Positions 24,837 through 32,609 of a stretch of DNA of 37,708 nt are shown one piece after another. The stretch covers positions 1 through 37,708 of the forward strand of contig CALALV010000027.1 in assembly GCA_937925605.1 (NCBI GenBank), written 5' to 3'. The position numbers were made by a program, and so were the translations under genes. Numbering within the stretch: the stretch's first letter is position 1; every line of letters starts with the position of its first letter. A model generated the notes under the pieces. That model was not told the origin of the DNA, did not search any database, and saw only the letters and a program-made list of their open reading frames with translations. The DNA comes from an uncultured Woeseia sp. (GTDB lineage: Bacteria > Pseudomonadota > Gammaproteobacteria > Steroidobacterales > Woeseiaceae).

Positions 24837-25496
24837 ATGAAAAAAACGATTTCCCGACGCGCCCTGGCCAGGACACTCGGTTTCGCGACCGGCGCCGCGG
24901 CCTTCAGCCTGGGCGTCGCCCGCGCCGCCGTCGTGACGCCCCGGCAGACGGAAGGCCCGTTCTATCCCGAGCGACGCGCCGACGACGTGGACATGGACCT
25001 GACCCGCATCGACGGCCACGCGGACCTGGCAACCGGCGAGCAGATACTGGTGCACGGCCAGGTCCTCGATACCGATGGCAATCCGCAGCCCGGCGCCACG
25101 GTCGACGTCTGGCAGGCGAATCACCACGGGCGTTACGCGCACAGCCTTGACCCGAACGACGCGCCACTCGACCCGCACTTCCAGGGACACGGCATCATCC
25201 GTACCGACGATGCGGGCCGCTACGCATTCCGCACGATCAGGCCCGGTCCTTACCCGCTGGAACGGCTAGGCGGCAGCGGCTGGCGCTGCCGGCACATACA
25301 CTTCAAGGTCAGCGGGCCGGGTCTGAAACCGCTGACGACGCAGATGTATTTCGACGGCGACCCGTTGATCGCGCAGGACGGGCAAATTGCCCAGGTCGAC
25401 GAGCCGCTGCGCCACCTGCTGATCGCGCAAGCGGTGCCGGACGAGGCGACGGGCCTGCCGCGCTACGGGTTCGACCTGGTGCTCGCACGCGGCTGA
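24837..25496 (+). CDS. Tat-exported intradiol ring-cleavage dioxygenase family protein
   Basis: Non-haem Fe(III) enzyme of the protocatechuate 3,4-dioxygenase beta/catechol 1,2-dioxygenase fold. The 219 residues begin with a twin-arginine-like signal (KKTISRRALARTLGFATG) ending at ARAAV, so the protein is predicted to be periplasmic. The four iron ligands are present: Tyr100 (HHGRYAH), Tyr139 (RPGPYPL), His153 and His155 (CRHIHFKV). The early TEGPFYP motif is also typical. GAGGAG precedes the ATG. It follows the ALDH pair after 36 bases on the same strand, so it may ride on the deo transcript, though nothing in that pathway needs ring cleavage. Such exported family members often have unknown substrates; no symbol is assigned. 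Confidence 0.88.
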   Translation: MKKTISRRALARTLGFATGAAAFSLGVARAAVVTPRQTEGPFYPERRADDVDMDLTRIDGHADLATGEQILVHGQVLDTDGNPQPGATVDVWQANHHGRYAHSLDPNDAPLDPHFQGHGIIRTDDAGRYAFRTIRPGPYPLERLGGSGWRCRHIHFKVSGPGLKPLTTQMYFDGDPLIAQDGQIAQVDEPLRHLLIAQAVPDEATGLPRYGFDLVLARG

Positions 25497-25554
25497 GCCG
25501 GCACTGCCGGCGGTTCGGCCGGCCGGCCGACATGCCGGTCCGCGGCCGGCGGCC

Positions 25555-27750
25555 TCAGCCGCCGCCCGGCGCGACCCGCATCGGCTCGTCCTTGCCGGCC
25601 CTGGCAGGCAACGTGACGACGAAAGTCGAGCCGAGACCGGGTTCGCTCTCGACCTCGATGTCGCCGCCCATCAGCACGCACAGCTTGCGGCTGATCGGCA
25701 GGCCGAGCCCGGTGCCGCCGAACTCGCGCGTCGTCGACGAGTCGGCCTGCACGAACTCCGAGAACACCTGCCGGATCTTGTCCTCGGCGATGCCGATGCC
25801 CGTGTCGGTCACGGCGAAGCGCACGCAGTCGACCCCGCCGGCGACGACCTTCGTCGCCCGCAGCGTCACCTCGCCGTGTTCCGTGAACTTGGCCGCGTTG
25901 CTGAGCAGGTTCAGCAATACCTGGTGCACGCGCGTCTGGTCAGCGCGCATCGTGCCGATGCCGCGCTCGCACATGATCCGGAACTCGTTGCCGTTGCTGC
26001 GCATCAGCGGCGCCGCGGTGTGCCCGAGTTCCTCCACCATCGCGGCGATCGAGAACCACTGGAAATCGAACTCGGTGCGGCCGGATTCGATCTTCGCGAG
26101 GTCGAGGACGTCGGAAATCAAATTGAGCAGGTGGCTGCCCGCCCGGTGAATGTTGTCGAGGTCGTCGAGCAGCGACTGCTCGACCTTGCCGCGCGCCTCG
26201 ATCTGCAGCAGTTCGCTGTAGCCGATGATGGCATTCAGCGGAGTGCGCAGCTCGTGGCTCATGTTCGCCAGGAACTGGCTCTTCGCGCGGCTGGCCGCCT
26301 GCGCCTGCGCCCGCGACTTCAGCAGCTCCTCCTCGGTCTCCTTGCGCTTCAGCGCGTTGCTGACGATCTGCCCGGCCAGCTGCAGCAGCGCGACGTCGTC
26401 CTCGGTCCAGTTGCGATGCTCGCGCGTCAGCGACAGCCCGAGAAAGCCGGTCACCTGGCCCTCGTGCATCATCGGTACCTCGACGATCGACTGCACGCCG
26501 ACAGACCGCAGTACGCGGCGTTCGGCAGCGGCCTCGTCCGGCAGGTCGTCGAGCCGGTCGACCGCGACCGCCTCGCCGCCGACCAGCCGGCTCATCCACC
26601 ACGAGTAGCGAGTCGCGTCGAGGTTCTGCAGGTCCTGCATGCGTCGGCGACTGTAGGGCGAATTCCAGTTGTGGGTCAGCGAGAAGCGCTTCAGGTCGTC
26701 GTAGAAGCGAAAGACGTAGGCGCTGTCGGCGTGCACGAACGCGGCAATGCGTGCCATTGCCGCCTCGATACCGCGGTCGACCTCGAAGGCGTGCAGGTGA
26801 ATGAAGCTCGAGGAAATCTCGGCGATCAGGTTCTCGAAGCCCAGCCGGTAGTGCAGCGCCTCGCGGGCCCGCTTGCGCTCGGCGATGTTGCGCACGGTCC
26901 CGACGATGAACCCGGAGCCGCTGCCGGCAACGGCCCTGCTGATGTTGACCTCCATCGGGAAGGTCTCGCCGTCGCGGGTCAGGCCCTCGGCCTCGATGCC
27001 GGTCCAGATCGTCGGCCCGTCGCCGGCCAACATCGCGACGATGCGTTCCTCGTAGTCGCCGGTGTGCTGCGGCGGCAGCAGCATCTTGTAGTTGCGGCCG
27101 ATGACCTCGTGGCGGGCGTAGCCGAAGATCCGCTCCGCGGCCGCGTTGAAGCCCTGGATAACGCCGCGCTCGTCGAAGGTCAGGATGCCGTCGGACACCG
27201 CCTCGACGATGCAGTGCAGCTCGTCCTCGCTGCGCCTGAGCTCCGCCTCGGCAGCCGCAAGCCGCAGCTTGCCGAGCTCCGAGGCGATGCGCGGCGCGGC
27301 CATGTTGGCGAGCGACTGCATCAGCTCGAACTCCTCCGGGCCGAACGCGTCCGGCTCCTCGGCCTCGGAATCGATGATGCCGATGACCTCGTCCTCGAAC
27401 ACGATCGGCACGGCGAGTTCGGAGCAGCCCGAGAACTGGTCCCAGATGTAGCGGGGATCCTCGCGGGTATCGGCGACGATCTCGCCGCGGCCGGTCCGGG
27501 CGACGTGGCCGACGATGCCGTCGCCGACGGCGATCTCGATGCGCTCGCGGATGTCGCGCTCGCCGTGCTGCTTCTCGCCGTAGGCCGCTCGCTGGATCAG
27601 CCGGTCCCCGTCGCGCAGGTAGATGACGCAGTCGCTGAAGCCGAGCATCGAGCCGATCCGGTCCGCGATCGTCCAGACGATGTCGTCGAGGTCACTCTGC
27701 ATCAGCAGCGTGAGCGCGAAGACGTTGATTGTGCGGAGCTTGTCGGTCAT
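25555..27750 (-). CDS. Soluble sensor histidine kinase, GAF-PAS-GAF-HisKA-HATPase
   Basis: Predicted cytoplasmic two-component sensor of 731 residues without transmembrane segments. Order of domains: GAF (about 1-160), PAS (about 175-295, SEDELHCIVEAVSDGILTFDERG), second GAF (about 305-470), HisKA with phosphoacceptor His499 in NMSHELRTPLNA, and an ATPase domain with N box NLLSNAAKF, DTGIGI and GTGLGL. All catalytic motifs are intact. ATG 27750 is chosen because it begins the first GAF domain; the frame extends to 27984 without conserved sequence. No response regulator or receiver domain lies nearby, so its partner is encoded elsewhere. GGTCTCAAATAAGACC at 27817-27832, an inverted repeat within a longer imperfect palindrome, is upstream and might be an operator. 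The signal sensed is unknown. Confidence 0.92.
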   Translation of the reverse strand: MTDKLRTINVFALTLLMQSDLDDIVWTIADRIGSMLGFSDCVIYLRDGDRLIQRAAYGEKQHGERDIRERIEIAVGDGIVGHVARTGRGEIVADTREDPRYIWDQFSGCSELAVPIVFEDEVIGIIDSEAEEPDAFGPEEFELMQSLANMAAPRIASELGKLRLAAAEAELRRSEDELHCIVEAVSDGILTFDERGVIQGFNAAAERIFGYARHEVIGRNYKMLLPPQHTGDYEERIVAMLAGDGPTIWTGIEAEGLTRDGETFPMEVNISRAVAGSGSGFIVGTVRNIAERKRAREALHYRLGFENLIAEISSSFIHLHAFEVDRGIEAAMARIAAFVHADSAYVFRFYDDLKRFSLTHNWNSPYSRRRMQDLQNLDATRYSWWMSRLVGGEAVAVDRLDDLPDEAAAERRVLRSVGVQSIVEVPMMHEGQVTGFLGLSLTREHRNWTEDDVALLQLAGQIVSNALKRKETEEELLKSRAQAQAASRAKSQFLANMSHELRTPLNAIIGYSELLQIEARGKVEQSLLDDLDNIHRAGSHLLNLISDVLDLAKIESGRTEFDFQWFSIAAMVEELGHTAAPLMRSNGNEFRIMCERGIGTMRADQTRVHQVLLNLLSNAAKFTEHGEVTLRATKVVAGGVDCVRFAVTDTGIGIAEDKIRQVFSEFVQADSSTTREFGGTGLGLPISRKLCVLMGGDIEVESEPGLGSTFVVTLPARAGKDEPMRVAPGGG

Positions 27751-27887
27751 GGGCGCTGTGGTTCCGGGCCGCTCCGGGCGATGCTGGCAGGGCCAGGGCC
27801 CGCCGTCGCGGGACCAGGTCTCAAATAAGACCGGTCGGTCCGGGCAAAATTCACGGCGCGGGCCGCGTTTGCCGGCCAGGGAGCCGC

Positions 27888-28865
27888 TCAGCGCTCGGCG
27901 AGGTCCCCGAGCGCGCCCTTCTCGATGCGCGCGCCGACCTGCTGGATGACCCGGGTCGCGCACAGCGTCCCGGCGCGCGCGCACTCCTTCAGCGACTTGT
28001 CGTTGGCGTAGGCGTAGAGGAAGCCGGCCGTGTAGGCGTCGCCTGCACCGGTGGAGTCGACGACCCGCTCGACCCGGATCGCCTCCTGCTGGACACGCTC
28101 GTCGCCTCGCACGACGACCGAGCCGCGCGCCGAGCGGGTGATGACGAACAGCGAGCGCGACGCGGCCGCCTGCGGCAGCAGCTCGTCGAAGTCGTCCGTC
28201 GCGTACAGCGCGAGCGCCTCGTCCTCGTCCGCGACGACGATGTCGGCGTGCTTGCGCACGAACTCGGCGAAGGCCTCACGGTGCCGCTCGACGCAGAACG
28301 AGTCGGACAGCGACAGCGCCACCTCGCCGCCGGCCTTGCTGGTCAACTGTGCCGCGCGTTCCGCCAGCTCCGGACCCTCGGGGATGTCCCAGACGTAGCC
28401 TTCGAGTAGCGTGATCCCGGGCTTGCCGACCGTTTCGGCCGTGACGTCGTCGACCGCGAGTTCGGTGCAGGCGCCGAGATAGGTCTGCATCGTGCGCTGG
28501 CCGTCCGGCGTGATCAGGATGTGGCTGCGTGCCGTCGGCGCGCCGCTGGCTGCCGGCGCGAGGCGCACGTCGACGCCGAGCGAGCGCATGTCGTGCACGA
28601 AGATCTCGCCGAGCTGGTCGTCGCGCACCTTGCCGATATAGGCGGCGCGGCCGCCCAGGTTGGCGAAGCCGGCAACGGTGTTCGCGACCGAGCCGCCTGA
28701 CATCTCCGTGGCCGGGCCCATCTGCGCGTAGATCTCCCGCGCGCGGGCCTCGTCGATCAGGGTCATCGAACCGGGCCGGGCACCGATCTTCTCGAGAAAC
28801 TCGTCGTCGACGTTGGTCAATATGTCGACGATGGCATTGGATACTCCGAGTAGCTGCACGCTCAT
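27888..28865 (-). CDS. PfkB-family adenosine kinase-like nucleoside kinase
   Basis: Phosphorylates adenosine or a related nucleoside or sugar with ATP. With ATG at 28865 (AGGA nine bases upstream) it has 325 residues. The N terminus SNAIVDILTNVDDEFLEKIG, the GSMTLID loop and MSGGSVANTVAGFANLGG are characteristic of the bacterial adenosine kinase branch of PfkB. The second signature DSTGAGDAYTAG (Asp276 catalytic) is complete. It is distinct from the ribokinase at 1783 by lacking GGKGANQA. It has no obvious operon partner; a 141-base divergent gap separates it from the DUF4956 gene. In this context salvage of adenosine instead of its degradation is likely. An inosine/guanosine or sugar kinase is possible. 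Confidence 0.85.
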   Translation of the reverse strand: MSVQLLGVSNAIVDILTNVDDEFLEKIGARPGSMTLIDEARAREIYAQMGPATEMSGGSVANTVAGFANLGGRAAYIGKVRDDQLGEIFVHDMRSLGVDVRLAPAASGAPTARSHILITPDGQRTMQTYLGACTELAVDDVTAETVGKPGITLLEGYVWDIPEGPELAERAAQLTSKAGGEVALSLSDSFCVERHREAFAEFVRKHADIVVADEDEALALYATDDFDELLPQAAASRSLFVITRSARGSVVVRGDERVQQEAIRVERVVDSTGAGDAYTAGFLYAYANDKSLKECARAGTLCATRVIQQVGARIEKGALGDLAER

Positions 28866-29006
28866 GCTGAATCCTGGCGGGGGGGCTGGGGCCAAAAGGC
28901 GCATAGACTACCATCGGCCGCGTTGTGGCGTCGTGACCGGCGCGGCGGTATGGTTCGCTACACCGATCGCGCCGGGGAGCGCGCGTCGCGTCCCGGGGGG
29001 AGGGAC

Positions 29007-29654
29007 ATGAGGCAGTCCGCGAGCATCACGATACCGCTGACCCTGATCACGCTCTATTACGCGTTCTGGGTCGGCCTGCTGGCGTTCCTGCTGACCCGCT
29101 TCCCGGCGCTCCGGGATTTCTTCCCGGTCGGCGGGCTCGGCGATCTCGTCGGCGCCGACACGACGAGCTTCGAGCCGGTCTACTCGCACGTCGAGGAGAC
29201 CGTGCTCGCGCCCTACGGGCCGTACCGGCTGGCGCTCGCGAGCATCGGCGCGGCGGTGCTGATCGTGCCGGTGTCCTGGGCCTACTTCATCACCAGCAGC
29301 AGCAAGGAAATCGACCCCTCCTTCGTACAGACGATCGTCATCATGCCGATCGTCGTGACCGGCATCTCGATGATCGTGCTGAACAGTCTCGCCCTCGCGT
29401 TCAGCCTGGCCGGCATCGTCGCCGCGGTACGTTTCCGCTTCGCGCTGGACCAGCCCTCGCACGCTATGTACATCTTCGCGGCGATCAGCATAGGCCTCGG
29501 CGCCGGCATCGGTGCACTCGGCGTCGCAGCCGTCATCTCCATGGCCTTCGTCTACGCGATGCTGGCGATCTGGAAACTGCAGTACGGCAAGAACATGTCC
29601 GGGCCGTTTTTCTCGATGCTGACCCGCCGCGATCGCAACGAGGACGACTATTAA
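29007..29654 (+). CDS. DUF4956-domain membrane protein
   Basis: Inner-membrane protein of unknown function. ATG at 29007, behind a strong GGGGGGAGGG, gives 215 residues; the ATG at 28923 lacks such a site. There are about four hydrophobic segments. The conserved DUF4956 block is clear: SWAYFITSSSKEIDPSFVQT, then LALAFSLAGIVAAVRFRFALD and an AISIGLGAGIGALGVA glycine-rich helix. Proteins of this family commonly occur beside CotH-like kinases and VTC-type polyphosphate polymerases. A CotH-like gene lies 1.8 kb downstream here, but no VTC-domain gene is in the window. The next gene overlaps its stop codon in another frame. Confidence 0.88.
   Translation: MRQSASITIPLTLITLYYAFWVGLLAFLLTRFPALRDFFPVGGLGDLVGADTTSFEPVYSHVEETVLAPYGPYRLALASIGAAVLIVPVSWAYFITSSSKEIDPSFVQTIVIMPIVVTGISMIVLNSLALAFSLAGIVAAVRFRFALDQPSHAMYIFAAISIGLGAGIGALGVAAVISMAFVYAMLAIWKLQYGKNMSGPFFSMLTRRDRNEDDY
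29639..29652 (+). promoter_or_regulatory. Ribosome binding site and rare ATT start overlapping the DUF4956 stop
   Basis: GAGGA at 29639-29643 stands seven bases before ATT at 29650-29652, which overlaps the TAA stop (29652-29654) of the DUF4956 gene by one base. It would allow coupled initiation of the next gene with its full signal peptide. Confidence 0.45.
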
Positions 29655-30513
29655 CGCCCGCATCCTGCTCGCGGCCGGCGGCCTCCTGCTCGCACTGCCC
29701 GCCATGGGCGAGGGCGTGTTCGCGCGCTACACGCTGACGGCAGAGTCCATGCAGCAGTGGCGCCTGCCGGGCCGCTTGCAGGAAATCTCCGGCCTGGCGC
29801 TCGACGAGGAGGGACGGCTGTTCGCCGTTGCGGACGAGGCGGCCGTTGTTTACCAGCTCGACTACGAGGCCGGTCGTCTGCTCAAGGCGTTCGCTTTCGG
29901 CGACCCGGTCCTGCGCGGCGATTTCGAAGGTATCGCGATCGTCGCGGGCGTCGTCTGGCTGGTGACCAGCGACGGCGAGTTGTACTCGGCCCCCGAAGGC
30001 GAAGACGGCGAGCAGCTGGACTTCGGACGCTACGTCACCGGGCTCGGCAGCCGCTGCGAGGTCGAGGGACTTGCCGCCGACGCCGGCGGGCGGCTGCTGA
30101 TTGCCTGCAAGCAGGCGCGCGGCGAGCGACCGGCGCTCGCGATCCATGCCTGGTCGCCGGCGACCCGGGCGCTTGATCCGTCGGCGCGGATCGAGCTGCC
30201 GCAGCAGGATATCCTGCGCGCGATCGCTGACAATCGTTTCAACCCGTCCGGCATCGAGGTCGACCCGGGGACCGGCAACCTGCTGCTCATCGCCGCCCGC
30301 CAGCGCGCGGTCGCAGAGCTGACGGCCGACGGCCGACTCGTTGCGGCCCGGCGACTGCCGCTCGGCAACCGGCACCGGCAACCGGAGGGCATCACGCTGA
30401 CCCGGGATGGTAGATTACTCATCGCGGACGAAGGCGGCAGCCACAAGGCGCGGCTCGCCGTGTACCGGCCGCGCGACGCCGACAACGAAAACGACAACAG
30501 CGACGCAGAATGA
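29650..30513 (+). CDS. Secreted YjiK/SdiA-regulated-like beta-propeller protein (probable ATT start)
   Basis: Predicted exported beta-propeller of unknown function. The first ATG is at 29704, but the frame is open upstream to 29650 and reads NARILLAAGGLLLALPAMGEG, a textbook signal peptide that the ATG start would remove. The only initiators supplying it are a rare ATT at 29650, with a ribosome binding site, or CTG at 29665. The mature part has propeller-like repeats: LQEISGLALDEEGRLFAVADE, RGDFEGIAIVAGVVWLVTSDGE, CEVEGLAADAGGRLLIACK, NPSGIEVDPGTGNLLLIAARQ and QPEGITLTRDGRLLIADEGG. These EGI/SGI repeats are those of the YjiK/SdiA-regulated and phytase-like family. The following hydrolase starts inside its stop codon (ATGA). 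The gene call is firm; the start codon is inference. Confidence 0.8.
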   Translation: MNARILLAAGGLLLALPAMGEGVFARYTLTAESMQQWRLPGRLQEISGLALDEEGRLFAVADEAAVVYQLDYEAGRLLKAFAFGDPVLRGDFEGIAIVAGVVWLVTSDGELYSAPEGEDGEQLDFGRYVTGLGSRCEVEGLAADAGGRLLIACKQARGERPALAIHAWSPATRALDPSARIELPQQDILRAIADNRFNPSGIEVDPGTGNLLLIAARQRAVAELTADGRLVAARRLPLGNRHRQPEGITLTRDGRLLIADEGGSHKARLAVYRPRDADNENDNSDAE

Positions 30514-31496
30514 ACGAGCCGATTGCCAGGGACGAAAGTCGCACGCTGATCTACGTGCACGGCCGCGAGTGCCAGCCGGCGCCGGAAATGCTGCTCGAGC
30601 TGACGCTGGCCGCGCTCGAGCTCGGCATCCGCCGCGACTACCCGGCCGCGCAGGACGCCTGGCAGGGGGTCGCGAAGCGACTTGCCTACTACGGTCAGCA
30701 CACGAACGCGCTGCTCACCTCGCTCGGCGCGCACTACGACGAGCAGCTCGACGTCGGCGACTGCCGCAACGCGCTGCAGCAGCTCGCGGGTTATGCCAAG
30801 CGCAAGCACTTCGGCCTGTCGAACTACGACCGGCTGCCGGGCAAGTCCGCGGTGCCGGAGCTCGCCGCCGGCGTGGCGGCGCCGCTGCTGCGCTCGCTCG
30901 GCCTGTCGGGCAAGGTCATGGGCAAGGTCGTGCCCGAGCTGCAGGCCTACTGGCGCGCGGACGGCGAGTTCGCGGCGCGCGTGCAGAGCTGCGTCCGGGA
31001 TGCGTTGCGCGACGCGCTGCTCGCCGGGGAGAAGGTGCTGCTCGTCTCGCACGGCACCGGGGCGATCGTGACCTGGGACGTGCTCTGGCAGCTGTCGCAC
31101 GACGAACGCTGGCAGGACACCGCGGCCGCCAAGGTCGACCTGTGGCTGACGCTCGGCGCGCCGCTCGGCGACAACGCGGTGCGCGGGCGCCTGAAAGGCG
31201 CGAAGGAGCAGGGCCGCGCCCGCTACCCGGCCAACGTCATGAGCTGGCACAACGTCTCGGCAGAGGACGACTGGCTGTGCCACGACAACACGCTGGCGGA
31301 CGATTTCCGGCCGATGTTGAAGCAGAAGCAGGTCAGCGCGATCCGCGACTACCACGTCTACAACCTGGCGGTGCGCTACGGGCGCTCGGATCCGCACTGC
31401 GCGCTCGGCTACCTCGCGCACCCCCGGGTCGCGCAGATCGTCAACGACTGGCTGGCGCCGCCGCTCGCGGCCGGGGCGCCTACAGGCAGCGCCTGA
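30510..31496 (+). CDS. Alpha/beta-hydrolase-fold protein of unknown substrate
   Basis: Predicted cytoplasmic hydrolase of 328 residues. It opens with LIYVHGRECQPA, a typical first strand and oxyanion-loop HG, and has a nucleophile elbow VLLVSHGTGAIV with Ser180 (S-H-G-T-G). Late acidic and histidine candidates for the triad are in HNVSAEDDWLCHD and IRDYHVYNLAV. No signal peptide or membrane segment is visible. It starts within the stop codon of the propeller gene (ATGA). Its last 17 bases overlap the end of the CotH-like gene on the other strand. I do not recognise a named family; lipase-, esterase- or thioesterase-type chemistry cannot be distinguished. Confidence 0.72.
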   Translation: MNEPIARDESRTLIYVHGRECQPAPEMLLELTLAALELGIRRDYPAAQDAWQGVAKRLAYYGQHTNALLTSLGAHYDEQLDVGDCRNALQQLAGYAKRKHFGLSNYDRLPGKSAVPELAAGVAAPLLRSLGLSGKVMGKVVPELQAYWRADGEFAARVQSCVRDALRDALLAGEKVLLVSHGTGAIVTWDVLWQLSHDERWQDTAAAKVDLWLTLGAPLGDNAVRGRLKGAKEQGRARYPANVMSWHNVSAEDDWLCHDNTLADDFRPMLKQKQVSAIRDYHVYNLAVRYGRSDPHCALGYLAHPRVAQIVNDWLAPPLAAGAPTGSA

Positions 31497-32499
31497 GCAG
31501 CCGGCTGCTCACGCGGCCGTCGCTGTCGATGGTCTTGTAGAACTGCTCGATGAAGCGCCGGCTCCGCCCGCGCTGGTCGTCCTCGAGCCCGGGCACCGTG
31601 TCCACCAGTCGCATGATGTCTGCGCGGGCGTTGCGGAATGCCTGCACCGCCGCGGGCAGGTGCTCGTTGTGTTCGCAGCGCCCGCGGTACAGGCGGGTGC
31701 GCACGCTGCGGATCTTCAGTTTCGGGTTCGGCACCGCGTAGGGCGCGCCGACCAGGCCGGCAAAATCGAAGTCGTAGGGTACCGGCAGCAGCTCGTCGCC
31801 AGCGCGGTAGAGCACGATGTTGTGACAGCAGATGTCATCGGCGGGCCCCGCGATCAGCGAGAAATCGGTGTTCGCGATCAGGTACTCGAACACCGCGACC
31901 AGCGCGGCCTGCTCGCCGGCCAGCCGGGCCGCCGGCGCGCTCTTGACCTCGGCGGGCTCCAGCCCGAGACGCTCGCCCAGCAGGTCCTCGTCCTCGATCA
32001 GGAACGCGTAGCGCTCGAACAGCCCCTCGTCGCTGTCGCTGCTCTGCCAGGAGATGCGCAGCAGGCGCGTCCGGAAGCTCTGCTCGGTCACGCTCGCGAG
32101 GATCCGGTAGGCGAGGTATTCCTTAAGCAGCTGCTGTTCGTAGTTGTCGCGCTCGGTGCGACAGTGCGTGACCAGCTTCAGCTTGTCCTGGCCGTCGAAC
32201 ACGCTGCCTTCGACCTGCTTCTTGCGGAAGTTGAGCCGCACCGGGGGGAATTCGCAGGTGCGTTCCTGCCTCCGGTAGCGGCCGCGCGCGCGCAGCTTGA
32301 TGTCGAACTGGCGCCCGCCCTCGACGGTAAGCGTCCCGTCGTGGTACTCGCCGCTGTCCCGCTCTTCGCGGAAGGCGTCGAGCGGCGCAACGATCGTTAC
32401 GGCAAGCGGCTCGACGTCGGCGAACAGCGGCGCGGCATCGCCGTCGGCGGCGAACAGCGGGCCGAAGCAGCAGGCGAGCAGGAGGCGGCTGGCGATCAT
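31480..32499 (-). CDS. Secreted CotH-like atypical kinase-fold protein
   Basis: Predicted exported protein of 339 residues from ATG 32499, with signal peptide MIASRLLLACCFGPLFAADG. The order of motifs resembles CotH/HipA-like atypical kinases: an N-terminal beta region with FDIKLRARGRYRRQERTCEFPPVRLNF (conserved basic residues), a helix YEQQLLKEYLAYRILASV, then NTDFS (about 209-213), CCHNIVLY and PVPYDFDFAG (about 240-249). These would be the catalytic Asp, the metal Asn and the DFD/DFG-like metal site. Six or more cysteines suit an oxidising compartment. It is divergent from a phosphatase with a kinase-like C-terminal part and lies near DUF4956, a known companion of CotH genes. The fold call is by motif and is tentative; substrate unknown. 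Confidence 0.6.
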   Translation of the reverse strand: MIASRLLLACCFGPLFAADGDAAPLFADVEPLAVTIVAPLDAFREERDSGEYHDGTLTVEGGRQFDIKLRARGRYRRQERTCEFPPVRLNFRKKQVEGSVFDGQDKLKLVTHCRTERDNYEQQLLKEYLAYRILASVTEQSFRTRLLRISWQSSDSDEGLFERYAFLIEDEDLLGERLGLEPAEVKSAPAARLAGEQAALVAVFEYLIANTDFSLIAGPADDICCHNIVLYRAGDELLPVPYDFDFAGLVGAPYAVPNPKLKIRSVRTRLYRGRCEHNEHLPAAVQAFRNARADIMRLVDTVPGLEDDQRGRSRRFIEQFYKTIDSDGRVSSRLLRRCL

Positions 32500-32525
32500 G
32501 CGCGGTCTCCGCGGGGGGGTGCGCC

Positions 32526-32581
32526 GGCAGTCTAGCATGCGCGCGCGACTGCCAATCCGCGCGGCGCTCCACTAGACTGGC
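32526..32581. promoter_or_regulatory. Near-symmetric divergent promoter pair
   Basis: GGCAGTCTAG at 32526-32535 and CTAGACTGGC at 32572-32581 form an inverted repeat (nine of ten bases). Each contains a -10-like TAGACT pointing outward: minus strand 32529-32534 (preceded by TGC, an extended -10), and + strand 32573-32578 (with CTGCCA 18 bases upstream). The predicted starts lie about 25 bases before the ATG codons at 32499 and 32610, suggesting co-regulated divergent transcription. Confidence 0.5.
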
Positions 32582-32609
32582 GCGCAGGAACAGAGACGGA
32601 GCGGCGCGT

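Noticed and set aside
25497..25554. GGCCGG-rich palindromic sequence between the dioxygenase and histidine kinase stops as a bidirectional terminator
   Set aside because: Inverted repeats are present but there is no T-run on either strand and the self-complementarity is expected from its base composition.
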